From the NCBI GenBank assembly GCA_963783785.1, contig CAWAOQ010000008.1, forward strand, positions 1 through 64,000: a stretch of DNA of 64,000 bases, written 5' to 3'. Source of the DNA: CADEEN01 sp963783785 (GTDB lineage: Bacteria; Pseudomonadota; Gammaproteobacteria; Burkholderiales; Burkholderiaceae_C). Positions within the stretch are counted from its first letter, which is position 1. Each line of letters starts with the position of its first letter. This document shows, piece by piece, positions 50,959-59,744 of this stretch. The position numbers and the translations under genes are program-made. The notes beneath the pieces are model-generated. The model did no database searches. It had not been told where the DNA came from and saw only the letters and a list, made by a program, of their open reading frames with translations.

Positions 50959-51945
50959 ATGCAGGCCTTCTACGCCGATCACTTCGTCCTGCCGCTGCCG
51001 CAGGGCCACAGCTTCCCGATGGACAAGTACGCGCGGCTGCGCAGCCGTGTGGCTGCGGAGTGCCCGGCCATTGCGCTGGCCGAGGCATTGCCGGCCAGCG
51101 ACGGCGAGTTGGCTCTGGTGCACACGCCGCGCTACGTCAGCGCCGTCGCCGAGGGCCACCTGAGCGCCGCCGAACAGCGCGAGATCGGCTTTCCGTGGTC
51201 GGTGCGGATGGCCGAGCGGGCGCGGCGGTCGGTCGGCGCGACGATCGCGGCGGCGCGTGCCGCGCTGATCGATGGCCAGGGGGTGGCTGCCAATCTGGCC
51301 GGCGGCACGCACCATGCGCAGGCCGACAAGGGCAGCGGTTACTGCGTATTCAACGACGTCGCGGTGGCGGCGCGGCTGATGCAGGCCGAGTGGCATCGCC
51401 GCCAGCGTTCGCTGCTGCGGGTGGCGGTGATCGACGTCGACGTGCACCAAGGCAACGGCACGGCGGCGATCTTTCGCGACGATGCCACGGTGTTCACGCT
51501 GTCCTTGCACGGCGCGAAGAACTTTCCGTTTCGCAAGGAACCGGGCGATCTCGACGTCGAGTTGCCCGACGGCTGCACCGATCAGCCCTACCTCGATGCG
51601 CTCGACGCGGCATTGGCAACGCTGTGGCGCAGCCACGGCGCGCAGCCACCCGGTCTGGTGTTCTACCTGGCCGGCGCCGACCCGCACGAGGGCGACCGCC
51701 TCGGCCGCCTGAAGCTGACGGCGGCGGGCCTGGCCGAACGGGACCGCCGCGTGCTGGATGCCTGCCGCGAGCGCGGCGTGCCGGTGGCGCTCAGCATGGC
51801 GGGCGGCTACGGCCGCAACATCGACGACACCGTCGCGATCCAGCTGCGTACGCTGATGCAGGCCCTGGCGCAGTGGCAGGCGTGGCCGCGGCAGCGTTCG
51901 GCGTTCTCCAACCCTGTCCCACAACCCTCGCTGATGCCCACATGA
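50959..51945 (+). CDS. Histone deacetylase-family hydrolase
   Basis: 328 residues of the class II/AcuC-like arginase-deacetylase fold. FVLPLPQGHSFPMDKYARL opens the protein. ANLAGGTHHAQADKGSGYCVFNDVAVAA holds the catalytic His pair, VAVIDVDVHQGNGTAAIF the Zn-binding Asp and His, and LAGADPHEGDRLGRLKLT the second Zn Asp. The substrate is unknown (acetylated small molecule or protein). Its stop overlaps the nitroreductase start by four bases. Confidence 0.9.
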   Translation: MQAFYADHFVLPLPQGHSFPMDKYARLRSRVAAECPAIALAEALPASDGELALVHTPRYVSAVAEGHLSAAEQREIGFPWSVRMAERARRSVGATIAAARAALIDGQGVAANLAGGTHHAQADKGSGYCVFNDVAVAARLMQAEWHRRQRSLLRVAVIDVDVHQGNGTAAIFRDDATVFTLSLHGAKNFPFRKEPGDLDVELPDGCTDQPYLDALDAALATLWRSHGAQPPGLVFYLAGADPHEGDRLGRLKLTAAGLAERDRRVLDACRERGVPVALSMAGGYGRNIDDTVAIQLRTLMQALAQWQAWPRQRSAFSNPVPQPSLMPT

Positions 51946-52652
51946 CAGCCATCACGCCAGAATCCACGGCTGCGGTCGATGCCGCGATCGCTTCGCGACG
52001 CGCAGTACGCGCGTTCCTGCCGACACCCGTACCGCGGCAGACCATCGAAGACATTCTGGCCGTCGCTTCGCGTGCGCCTTCGGGCACCAACACGCAGCCT
52101 TGGAAAGTGACGGTGCTGACCGGCGCCGCAAAGGAGTCGCTGTCACGACGGCTGCTGGCCGCCCACGATGCCAACGCCGCGGCCGGATCGCCCGGCGCCG
52201 AAGGCACCGAGTACCAGTACTACCCGACCGAATGGGTCTCGCCGTACATCGAACGGCGCCGCAAGATCGGCTGGGACATGTACGGGCTGCTGGGCATCGC
52301 CAAGACCGACAAGGCCGGCATGCATGCCCAGTTCGGCCGCAACTACCGCTTCTTCGACGCGCCCGTCGGCATGATCTTCACGATCGACCGCATCCTGAAC
52401 CAAGGCAGCTGGCTCGACTACGGCATGTTCCTCGAGAACATCATGGTCGCCGCGCGCGGCCGTGGGCTCGATACCTGTCCACAGGTCGCGTTCCTCGACT
52501 TTCACAGGATCATCGCCGAGCATCTGGCGTTGCCGGCCAGCGAGATGATGGTGTGCGGCATGTCACTCGGCTACGCCGACGACAGCGCTGCGGTCAACCG
52601 CCTCGTCACCGAGCGCGAGCCGGTCTCGGCGTTCGCGCGCTTTCTCGATTGA
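51942..52652 (+). CDS. Nitroreductase family protein
   Basis: 236 residues. IASRRAVRAFLPTPVPRQTIEDILAVASRAPSGTNTQPWKVTVL is the FMN-binding start of the family. GSWLDYGMFLENIMVAARGRGLDTCPQ and the C-terminal GMSLGYADDSAAVNRL complete the FMN/NAD(P)H site. The ATGA overlap with the deacetylase gene shows translational coupling. The natural substrate is unknown. Confidence 0.92.
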   Translation: MTAITPESTAAVDAAIASRRAVRAFLPTPVPRQTIEDILAVASRAPSGTNTQPWKVTVLTGAAKESLSRRLLAAHDANAAAGSPGAEGTEYQYYPTEWVSPYIERRRKIGWDMYGLLGIAKTDKAGMHAQFGRNYRFFDAPVGMIFTIDRILNQGSWLDYGMFLENIMVAARGRGLDTCPQVAFLDFHRIIAEHLALPASEMMVCGMSLGYADDSAAVNRLVTEREPVSAFARFLD

Positions 52653-52703
52653 ATGTCGTCACACCCCTGACTGCTGCGGCAGCATCACGAACAGGAACGA
52701 ACC

Positions 52704-53685
52704 ATGACAACCCGAGTGCTGGTCGCGCGCCACGTCTATCCCGAGGTCGTCGCCCGCCTGGCCGAGCACTTCGAGGTCGAGGCCAACGAGGCGCCCGTCG
52801 ACTGGTCTCAGCCGGAGCTGATCCGTCGTCTGCAGGGCAAGCAGGGCGTGTTCGTCGCCGGCACCGAACCGATCGATGCCACGCTGCTCGACGCTTGTCC
52901 CGACCTGCGCGCGGTGTGCAGCATGGCAGTGGGCTACAACAACATCGACGTGCCGGCCTGCACCGCACGCGGGGTGCAGGTCACCAATGCCCCGGACGTG
53001 CTGACCGAGACCACCGCCGACTTCGGCTTCGCACTGATGATGGCCACGGCGCGCCGCATCACCGAGAGCGAGCATTACCTGCGCGCCGGCCACTGGCGAG
53101 CGCTGGGCCTATGACCTGTTCGCTGGCGCCGACGTGCATGGCGCGACGCTCGGCATCTTCGGCATGGGTCGCATCGGGCAGGCCATCGCGCGGCGCGGCG
53201 CGCTCGGCTTTGGCATGCCGGTGATCTACCACAACCGCAGCCGTCTGGCCCCCGAGGTCGAGGCGCCGCTGGGTGCACGCTGGGTCGACAAGGCCGATCT
53301 GCTGCGCCAGGCCGACCACCTGATCCTGGTGGTGCCGTATTCGCCAGCCAGCCACCACGCCATCGGCGCGGCCGAGCTGGCACTGATGAAGCCGACGGCG
53401 ACATTGACCAACATCGCGCGCGGCGGCGTCGTCGACGATGCGGCGCTGGCGCAGGCGCTGGCAGAGCGGCGCATCGCTGGCGCCGGCCTGGACGTGTTCG
53501 AGGGCGAACCGCAAGTGCACCCGGGGCTGCTGGCGGCCACCAACGTCGTGCTGACACCGCACATCGCCAGCGCAACCGCCGCCACCCGACTGAGGATGGC
53601 GATGTTGGCCGCCGACAACCTGATCGCCGTGCTCGGCGGCGCGGCGCCGCTGACGCCGGTCAACGCGCCGTCGCGGTCTGGCTAG
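52704..53685 (+). CDS. 2-hydroxyacid dehydrogenase (glyoxylate/hydroxypyruvate reductase-like), frameshifted as sequenced
   Basis: RVLVARHVYPEVVARLAEHFEVE and TNAPDVLTETTADFGFALMMATARRI are N-terminal. In the next frame follow GATLGIFGMGRIGQAIARRGALGFGM (NAD(P) motif GxGxxG), NIARGGVVDDAALAQALAERRIAGAGLDVFEGEPQ (catalytic Arg and Glu), and LTPHIASATAATR (catalytic His). One extra C at about 53096 (CACTGGCGAGCGC) creates a premature stop; without it HWERWAYDLFAGADVHGATLG is continuous. Confidence 0.88.
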
Positions 53686-56228
53686 GCGGTGCCGGCAGAC
53701 GCGCCAGGCACCAGCCGATCCAGTTCGATCAGGAACTTGGCCAGGTCGATCGGTTTGGTCCAGTAGTCGGCGAACCCGGCGTCGCGTGCGCGCTGGACGT
53801 CTTCGGCAATGGCATTGGCCGACAGCGCAACGCAGGTCAGGTGTCGCGTTGCCGGATCGGCCCGCAGTTGGCGCAGGACGGCCAGGCCGTCGCCATCGGG
53901 CAACTGCATGTCGATCAGGACCAGCAGCGGCTGCAGCGTGCGCGCCAGCGCGATGCCACTGGCGCCGTCGACGGCGCCGTGGAATTCGAGGTGCGGGCGT
54001 TGCCTGACCAGCTCGCGCACGAGCAGCATGTTGACGGGGTTGTCCTCGATGTAGAGCACGCCTGGCGAAGTGTCGGGCTGCCGCACCTCGTTGGCGGCCG
54101 TGTCCCGCAGCACGGCAGGCCCCGCTGCGCCGGGTTGGATACCCGATAGCTCGAGCGCGTCGTCGACCAGGGCCAGCAACTGCTGGCCGGCGGCATGCAC
54201 CCGCTCGAGCTTGTGCCGCCTCGCGCTTGCGTCGCCACTGTCGTCCTCGGCCAGCAGCAACTGCGTGAAACCGAGCACGGCATTGAGCGGCGTGCGCAGC
54301 TTGTGGCTCATGCGGGCCAGGAACTGCGACTTGGCCTGGCTCTCGCGCAGCGCCAACTCACGTTCGCGCTCCGCGCGCTCAGCCATCTTGGCCTCGGTGA
54401 TGTCCCAGTTGACGCCGATGCGCCGCACCACCTGGCCGCGCTCGTCGAACAGCGGTGTCGAGCGCGAGGCCAGCCAGCGCACGCTGCCATCGGGCCGGAT
54501 CACGCGGAATTCGTAGGCCAGCGGCTGCGCGCTGGCCAGCTGCGGCACCGAGGCGGCCGCCACGCGCGCTCGATCGTCGGGATGCACCAGGGCCAGGCGT
54601 GCGTCAGCGTCGAGCGCCTGCGGCTGCTGGGGCAGGCCGCGCAACGCGAACATCTGCGCATCCCAATCGTCGTCACCGGTCGCGATGTCGTGATGCCAGG
54701 TGCCCATGCCGACGCTGCCCATCGCCAGCGTGGCACGTTCGTGGGCTTCGCTGAGCCGCAACAGTGTTTCGCGCTGCTCGGTGACGTCGATCAGCACGCC
54801 GAACGCGCGCGCAACCGCACCACCGCCGGCCTCCATGCTGGCGCGCAACTGCAACCAGTGCGTCGAGCCGTCGGGCCAGACGACTCGGAAGTCGCTGCGC
54901 AGGGGCGCCCGGTCAGGGTTGCGCACCCAGTCGAATGCCTGCGCGGCGAGCCGGTCACGATCGTCGACGTGCACGCGGTGCCGCAGCAGGTCGCCCATTG
55001 ACATCGGTCCGCGAGCCGGATCGAGGCCGACGAGCCCGTACATCAGCGCGTTCCACTCGGCCGGGCGGCCATCGAGCGCACCCGACCACAGGCCGATGTG
55101 CGCGGCTTCGGCGGCCGCTTCCAGCCGCTGCGCCAGTTGCAGCGCAAGCTGGTCACGCTGATGCTGCTCCGTCAGGTCCATGCCGACGCCGTGCACCGCG
55201 ACTGGCCTGCCGTGGGCGTCGCGCTGAAGCACGCGGCGGGTCAGCACCATGCGCCAGGTGCCGTCCGCATGCAGGTAGCGCGTGCGGGTGTCGGTCGGAC
55301 GTCCGCTGGCGACGGCTTCGTCGAATGCCGCTTGCACCTGCGGCAGGTCGTCGGGGTGGATCCAGCTGCGCACGGTCTCGATCGGCACACCGTGCGCTCC
55401 GGTGCTGCGCCCGAGCACCTGCTGCGCGTGAGCGTCGTAGACGATGCGGTCGCTGCCCAGTTCGTGGCGCCAGGTACCGATGTTGGCCAGCGACAGCGCC
55501 AGTTCGAGCTGGGCGTGGGTGGCCTCGGCGTCGCGCGCCAGTTCGTGTGCCTCGGTGTCGTCGACCATCACGCCGATCACCCGTTCGGGCTCGCCACGCG
55601 CATCGGCAACCACGCGCCACTGCGAGTGAATCTGCCGCACGCTGCCATCGGGATGTCGCACGCGGTAGCGGCTGGCGTAGGCGCCGGGCCGTGACAGCGA
55701 TGCCCGGAACGTCTCGTCCAGACGGTCTGCCGGATCGATGCGGGCAGCCGCCTCGGCGTAGTGAGGCGTCGCTCCGTCCGTCGCCTCGATGCCGAAGAAG
55801 CGGAATACGTGGCGGTCCCAGCGGCCCTGCAGCGTGTGCGGGTCACGCTCCCAGACGCCCAGGCGTCCGAACTCCTGCGCCATGTCGAGAAGTTCGCGCA
55901 GCCTGGCGTTCTCGGCCGCCAACCGCTCGACGCCATCGTGCACTTCGCGCAGCACCAGTGCCAGGCCGTCGTCAGGCAGGTGCAGCACGCGCATGCGCCA
56001 GCCGCGTGCTGGCCCCGATCCATCCTGCGACGTCAGCTCGGTCGAGCGCGTTCCTGCCTGGGCTTGCGCCAGCGCCTGCTGCTTGACCGTGAAGTCGGCG
56101 GCCTCGAAAGCCGCATTGCACCAGCGCAGCCGACCAGCGGCGTCGAGCCACGCCAGTGCATTGCCGTCGGCCTCGGCAAAGGCTTGCCAGGCGGCACTGG
56201 GGGGTTGGTCGGCGGTGAAATCAGACAT
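53682..56228 (-). CDS. Multi-PAS hybrid sensor protein with HisKA and receiver but no ATPase domain
   Basis: 848 residues. About five PAS/PAC modules lie at ~20-620 (PAC motifs YRVRHPDGSVRQI, RYLHADGTWRMV, FRVVWPDGSTHWL, FRVIRPDGSVRWL). A HisKA segment at ~633-710 (FLARMSHKLRTPLNAVLGFTQLLL) has Lys where Glu normally follows the phospho-His. The protein goes directly to a receiver domain at ~724-845 (GVLYIEDNPVNMLLVRELV, LVLIDMQLPDGDGL, ALSANA, YWTKPID). No N, G1 or G2 boxes are present, so autophosphorylation by this polypeptide is unlikely. Confidence 0.88.
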   Translation of the reverse strand: MSDFTADQPPSAAWQAFAEADGNALAWLDAAGRLRWCNAAFEAADFTVKQQALAQAQAGTRSTELTSQDGSGPARGWRMRVLHLPDDGLALVLREVHDGVERLAAENARLRELLDMAQEFGRLGVWERDPHTLQGRWDRHVFRFFGIEATDGATPHYAEAAARIDPADRLDETFRASLSRPGAYASRYRVRHPDGSVRQIHSQWRVVADARGEPERVIGVMVDDTEAHELARDAEATHAQLELALSLANIGTWRHELGSDRIVYDAHAQQVLGRSTGAHGVPIETVRSWIHPDDLPQVQAAFDEAVASGRPTDTRTRYLHADGTWRMVLTRRVLQRDAHGRPVAVHGVGMDLTEQHQRDQLALQLAQRLEAAAEAAHIGLWSGALDGRPAEWNALMYGLVGLDPARGPMSMGDLLRHRVHVDDRDRLAAQAFDWVRNPDRAPLRSDFRVVWPDGSTHWLQLRASMEAGGGAVARAFGVLIDVTEQRETLLRLSEAHERATLAMGSVGMGTWHHDIATGDDDWDAQMFALRGLPQQPQALDADARLALVHPDDRARVAAASVPQLASAQPLAYEFRVIRPDGSVRWLASRSTPLFDERGQVVRRIGVNWDITEAKMAERAERERELALRESQAKSQFLARMSHKLRTPLNAVLGFTQLLLAEDDSGDASARRHKLERVHAAGQQLLALVDDALELSGIQPGAAGPAVLRDTAANEVRQPDTSPGVLYIEDNPVNMLLVRELVRQRPHLEFHGAVDGASGIALARTLQPLLVLIDMQLPDGDGLAVLRQLRADPATRHLTCVALSANAIAEDVQRARDAGFADYWTKPIDLAKFLIELDRLVPGASAGTA

Positions 56229-56405
56229 CGATCGCTCAGCGCAAGGGCTCCAATCAGTCTATCGCTCAGCCCCTTGCAGCGTGGCCGTGGCGCCCGCCGC
56301 GAAGCCCCGGTTCCGGACATTTGTCGCGACCGCCGTCGCCAGGCCGCGGCGCACCGAGGCCCCGTTTGGCAAAGGTATCCTCGGCACTCGAACCGGGAGA
56401 CCACG

Positions 56406-57428
56406 ATGTTTCGCACCGCTATCGCCGGCAGCCTGCCCAAACCCGCCTGGCTCGCCGAAACGAAGAAGCTCTGGCCGCAGTGGCGCGGCGAGGGCGCCGA
56501 ACTGGCCGACGCCAAGCGCGATGCCACGCTGCTGTGGATCAAGATGCAGGAGGATGCCGGCCTGTCGGTGATCGGCGACGGCGAGCAGTCGCGCCAGCAC
56601 TTCGTGCATGGCTTTCTCGAGCAGGTCAGCGGCATCGACTTCGAGCACAAGGTCGAGATGGGCATCCGCGGCGATCGCTACAAGGCGATGGTGCCGCAGG
56701 TGGTTGCTGCGCTGGCGTTGAAGGGCCGCGTGCACGCGACCGAAGCGCAGTTGCTGCGCGCGCACACCACGCGGGCGACCAAGTTCACGCTGCCGGGACC
56801 GATGACCATCGTCGATACCGTGGCCGACCGCTTCTACGCTGATCGCGTGAAGATGGCATTCGCCTTCGCCGAGCTGCTGAACCAGGAGGCGCGCGCGCTG
56901 CAGGCCGACGGCATCGACATCATCCAGTTCGACGAGCCGGCGTTCAATGTATTCCTCGACGAAGCGGCCGATTGGGGGGTCAGGGCGCTCGAGCGTGCCG
57001 CCGAAGGCCTGACCTGCAAGACGGCGGTGCACATCTGCTACGGCTACGGCATCGAAGCCAATCTGCAGTGGAAGGCCACGCTGGGCGAGCAATGGCGCCA
57101 GTACGAGAAGGTCTTCCCGGTGCTGGCCAGGAGCCGCATCGACCAGGTCAGCCTCGAGTGCCTGCACTCGCACGTGCCGATCGAGCTGATTGCGCTGCTC
57201 GGCGGCAAGGAGGTGATGGTCGGTGCGATCGACGTGGCCAGCGACGTGATCGAGACGCCCGAGGAAGTCGCCGACACGATCGGCCGCGCGTTGCAGTACG
57301 TGCGCCGTGACAAGCTGATCGCCTGCACCAACTGCGGCCTGGCGCCGATGGATCGGCACGTGGCGGAGGCCAAGCTGCGCGCGCTGGCGGCCGGCGCCGC
57401 GTTGGCCGACCGACGCCTCGGCGGATGA
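56406..57428 (+). CDS. Short cobalamin-independent methionine synthase (MetE C-terminal type)
   Basis: 340 residues equivalent to the catalytic half of MetE. DADGxxxR-like VIGDGEQSRQHFVHGFLEQVSGIDF, KFTLPGPMTIVDTVADRFY, IIQFDEPAFNVFLDEA, KTAVHICYGYG (Zn ligands His and Cys), and LIACTNCGLAPMD (Zn Cys). It resembles the core methionine synthases that lack the N-terminal folate domain. The methyl donor (5-methyl-THF with a helper, or methylcobalamin) cannot be decided. No DUF1852 helper gene is adjacent. Confidence 0.85.
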   Translation: MFRTAIAGSLPKPAWLAETKKLWPQWRGEGAELADAKRDATLLWIKMQEDAGLSVIGDGEQSRQHFVHGFLEQVSGIDFEHKVEMGIRGDRYKAMVPQVVAALALKGRVHATEAQLLRAHTTRATKFTLPGPMTIVDTVADRFYADRVKMAFAFAELLNQEARALQADGIDIIQFDEPAFNVFLDEAADWGVRALERAAEGLTCKTAVHICYGYGIEANLQWKATLGEQWRQYEKVFPVLARSRIDQVSLECLHSHVPIELIALLGGKEVMVGAIDVASDVIETPEEVADTIGRALQYVRRDKLIACTNCGLAPMDRHVAEAKLRALAAGAALADRRLGG

Positions 57429-57501
57429 GCGCGCCGCCCGGCCGCCCGAACGAGCGCTCGCTCCCGCCTGGCGGGACAGCGCGACGCGCAAGGCTGGACC
57501 A

Positions 57502-58303
57502 ATGACCTCGCTGCTGGCACCGTCCGTCTCGCCCGCGGGCGATGTCGACCGTGCGTTGCGCGACGCGGGTCACGCGGTGCTCAGTGCCGGCGGGCTGCAC
57601 GAGCTCATCGGTGCGGGTGCCGCGGCGCTCGGCGGCTGGGCGCCGTACTGGGATCGCCTCGAGCCCGACACCTACCTGCGCGACGGCGGCCACTATCGCC
57701 AGCGCCGCCACGGCTCGTATCGTCGTCGAAGGCGGCGCGGTGCACGCCGTGCCGCACCGCGCGCATTGGCAGCCGCTCGAGTACAACGCGCTGCACGGCG
57801 GCATCGAGCGCTGGTTCGAACCGCTCGAGCCGGCACTGGTGGCCGAGCCTCTCTGGCCGCGCCTGCTCACGATGCTGGGCGAGCGGGCCAGCGCGTTGCG
57901 TGGCGTGCAGCCCTGGTACGTCGAGGCGCACCCGTTTCGCATCGACACCGCAGGGGGCATCGGCCGGCCCACGCCCGAGGGCGCGCACCGCGACGGGGTC
58001 GACCTGGTGGCGGTGCTGCTGGTGGCGCGGGTTGGCGTGAAGGGCGGCGAGACGCGTGTCTTCGATGCCGAGGGCCCGTCCGGTCAGCGCTTCACGATGA
58101 CCGAACCGTGGACCGCATTGCTGCTCGACGATGCCCGCGTGATCCACGAAACCACGCCGATCCAGCCGACCCGTGCCGCGCAGCGCGGTCACCGCGATAC
58201 GCTGGTGATCACGCTGCGGGCAGGCGCGTTTCAGGGGCCGGGCACCGCCGCCGTCAATGCAGGTGACCCTGCCGCCCCGAACGGGGCTTGGCCGCTGCGC
58301 TAG
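57502..58303 (+). CDS. 2OG-Fe dioxygenase family protein, frameshifted as sequenced
   Basis: LEPDTYLRDGGHYRQRRH, then in the next frame ARIVVEGGAVHAVPHRAHWQPLEYNALHGGIERWFEPL, PWYVEAHPFRIDT, PTPEGAHRDGVDLVAVLLV (HxD iron ligands), and the C-terminal HRDTLVITLRAG. This is the 2OG-Fe dioxygenase family related to amino-acid hydroxylases (PF10014 type). The frame changes at about 57712, consistent with one extra G in CCACGGCTCG. The start at 57502 follows the methionine synthase gene by 73 bp. Confidence 0.82.
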
Positions 58304-58661
58304 CCGGTGCGGAGGGCGATGACTGGGCGCCGGCATTCGCCAGCAGGTCCTTGCCGGTGATGCCGGCGAACAGCGCCGCTGCACGCACCTTGATCTCCAG
58401 CAACTCGCTCGGGCTGACCGAGTACTGGTCTGTGACCGTGTTCACGTCGACGCGGAACTCGACGTCCTTGCCGTTGTGCGACAGCACGCCGCTGGTGAAC
58501 TCGTAGTCGTCGCGGTGACAGGGCACGCCCTGCGCGGCGACGTCATAGTCCTTGTACTCGATCCGATGAATCTCGCCGCTGGCAAGGTCCAGCAACCCCG
58601 TCGAGTGGACGAGGTCTTCTGTCAATTCGTCGGTAATGGCAATCGGCACCTTCAGGTCCAC
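58254..58661 (-). CDS. Hypothetical protein, 135 residues
   Basis: LKVPIAITDELTEDLVHSTGLLDLASGEIHRIEYKDYDVAAQGVPCHRDDYEFTSGVLSHNGKDVEFRVDVN resembles a small beta-rich domain. A helix (LLEIKVRAAALFAGI) and a basic tail follow. The GTG start at 58661 is favoured by AGGGG upstream. It overlaps the end of the convergent dioxygenase gene by 50 bp. No family was recognised. Confidence 0.55.
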   Translation of the reverse strand: MDLKVPIAITDELTEDLVHSTGLLDLASGEIHRIEYKDYDVAAQGVPCHRDDYEFTSGVLSHNGKDVEFRVDVNTVTDQYSVSPSELLEIKVRAAALFAGITGKDLLANAGAQSSPSAPASAAAKPRSGRQGHLH

Positions 58662-58721
58662 GGCACGCCCCTCGCAACTGGAAACACGCGATTCTGCCTG
58701 CAGACCGGCTACGCTAGGCGC

Positions 58722-58952
58722 ATGAAGATCTTCAACATCGAACTGCAACGCATCAAGGCGATGTCCAACAGCCACGGGCTGGTGCAGGCCCGCGTGGATG
58801 CCACGGTGCAGACCACGCCGTCGCGAGGAGACGAGGAGGGCCAGCCCAGCAGCACGCTGAGCCTGTCGATCGAGAACGCGCGCGTGCTGTTGCTGCTGCT
58901 GAAGGCGCAGCTGGCCGAAGTCGATTCGCGCAAGGCGCGGAGCCAGCGCTAG
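58722..58952 (+). CDS. Conserved small protein, 76 residues
   Basis: MKIFNIELQRIKAMSNSHGLVQARVDATVQTTPSR, then SSTLSLSIENARVLLLLLKAQLAEVDSRKARSQR: a strand-helix arrangement that ends in an amphipathic helix. It is divergent from the 58254-58661 gene and convergent with DUF502. No named family; the frame and composition support coding. Confidence 0.55.
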   Translation: MKIFNIELQRIKAMSNSHGLVQARVDATVQTTPSRGDEEGQPSSTLSLSIENARVLLLLLKAQLAEVDSRKARSQR

Positions 58953-58961
58953 CCTGCGGCG

Positions 58962-59657
58962 TCAGCGGCGTTCGACCGGCGCCGTGGGCGGCGAGGCCGC
59001 ATCGGCCCGCGGCAGGTGCTGCGGCGAGGTCAGCCCCATCGACACATAGATGCTGGTCACGGCCTCGATGCCGATGTCGGCCCGCGTGACCCAGTGTTCT
59101 GGCACGTAGAGCAGACCGCCGCCGACCGGCACCGGCGCGGTCGGGATCAGCACGGCCAGGCAGCGCTGGCCGTTCACCAGCACCGGTACGTCGCTGCCGA
59201 GCAGGGCCAGTGCGGCGCTGCCGCCGGGGCCGCCGAAGTGGCACCACACCGCGCTCATCGAGCGCAGGCCGTCCTGGCCTTCCTTGCCTTCGCGCTGCCC
59301 GAACAGCGCGACCATCTTGCGCATGATGTCGTACACGCTGCGCACCAGCGGGATGCGGTTGAGCAGCGCGTTCACCGCGATCGCGAGGCCGCGTTGCAGG
59401 CGCGCCTCGACCAGCAGGCCGAGGCCGAAGAGCGCCACCGCGACGATCGTCACGCCGAGCGCGTAGCCCACCACTTCGGAGCCGCCGACGCCCAGCCCGA
59501 TCGACACCAGCAGGTGGCCGACGGCGCTGTCGGGGCCGAGCCAGCGGATCAGCAGGTTGGCGGCCCAGACGAAGATCAGCAGCGTCGCGGCCAGCGGCAG
59601 TGCAGCCAAGGCGCCGGTGACGAAGATGCGCAAGATCGCGCGGGCAGGGCGTCTCAT
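58962..59657 (-). CDS. DUF502 domain-containing membrane protein
   Basis: 231 residues. Two N-terminal TM helices (FVTGALAALPLAATLLIFVWAANLL and VGYALGVTIVAVALFGLGLLV) are followed by the DUF502 soluble core: RIPLVRSVYDIMRKMVALF, TAPVPVGGGLLYVPEHWVT, and a C-terminal VTSIYVSMGL. Inner membrane. The function is not established. Confidence 0.9.
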   Translation of the reverse strand: MRRPARAILRIFVTGALAALPLAATLLIFVWAANLLIRWLGPDSAVGHLLVSIGLGVGGSEVVGYALGVTIVAVALFGLGLLVEARLQRGLAIAVNALLNRIPLVRSVYDIMRKMVALFGQREGKEGQDGLRSMSAVWCHFGGPGGSAALALLGSDVPVLVNGQRCLAVLIPTAPVPVGGGLLYVPEHWVTRADIGIEAVTSIYVSMGLTSPQHLPRADAASPPTAPVERR

Positions 59658-59744
59658 GGTCGGTGGGCGTTCGAAGCAGCGGGCGCAGGGATCATAAGCA
59701 GCGACCGCCGCGCACCGTTCGGCGCCAGCAACCGTTTCACGGTT

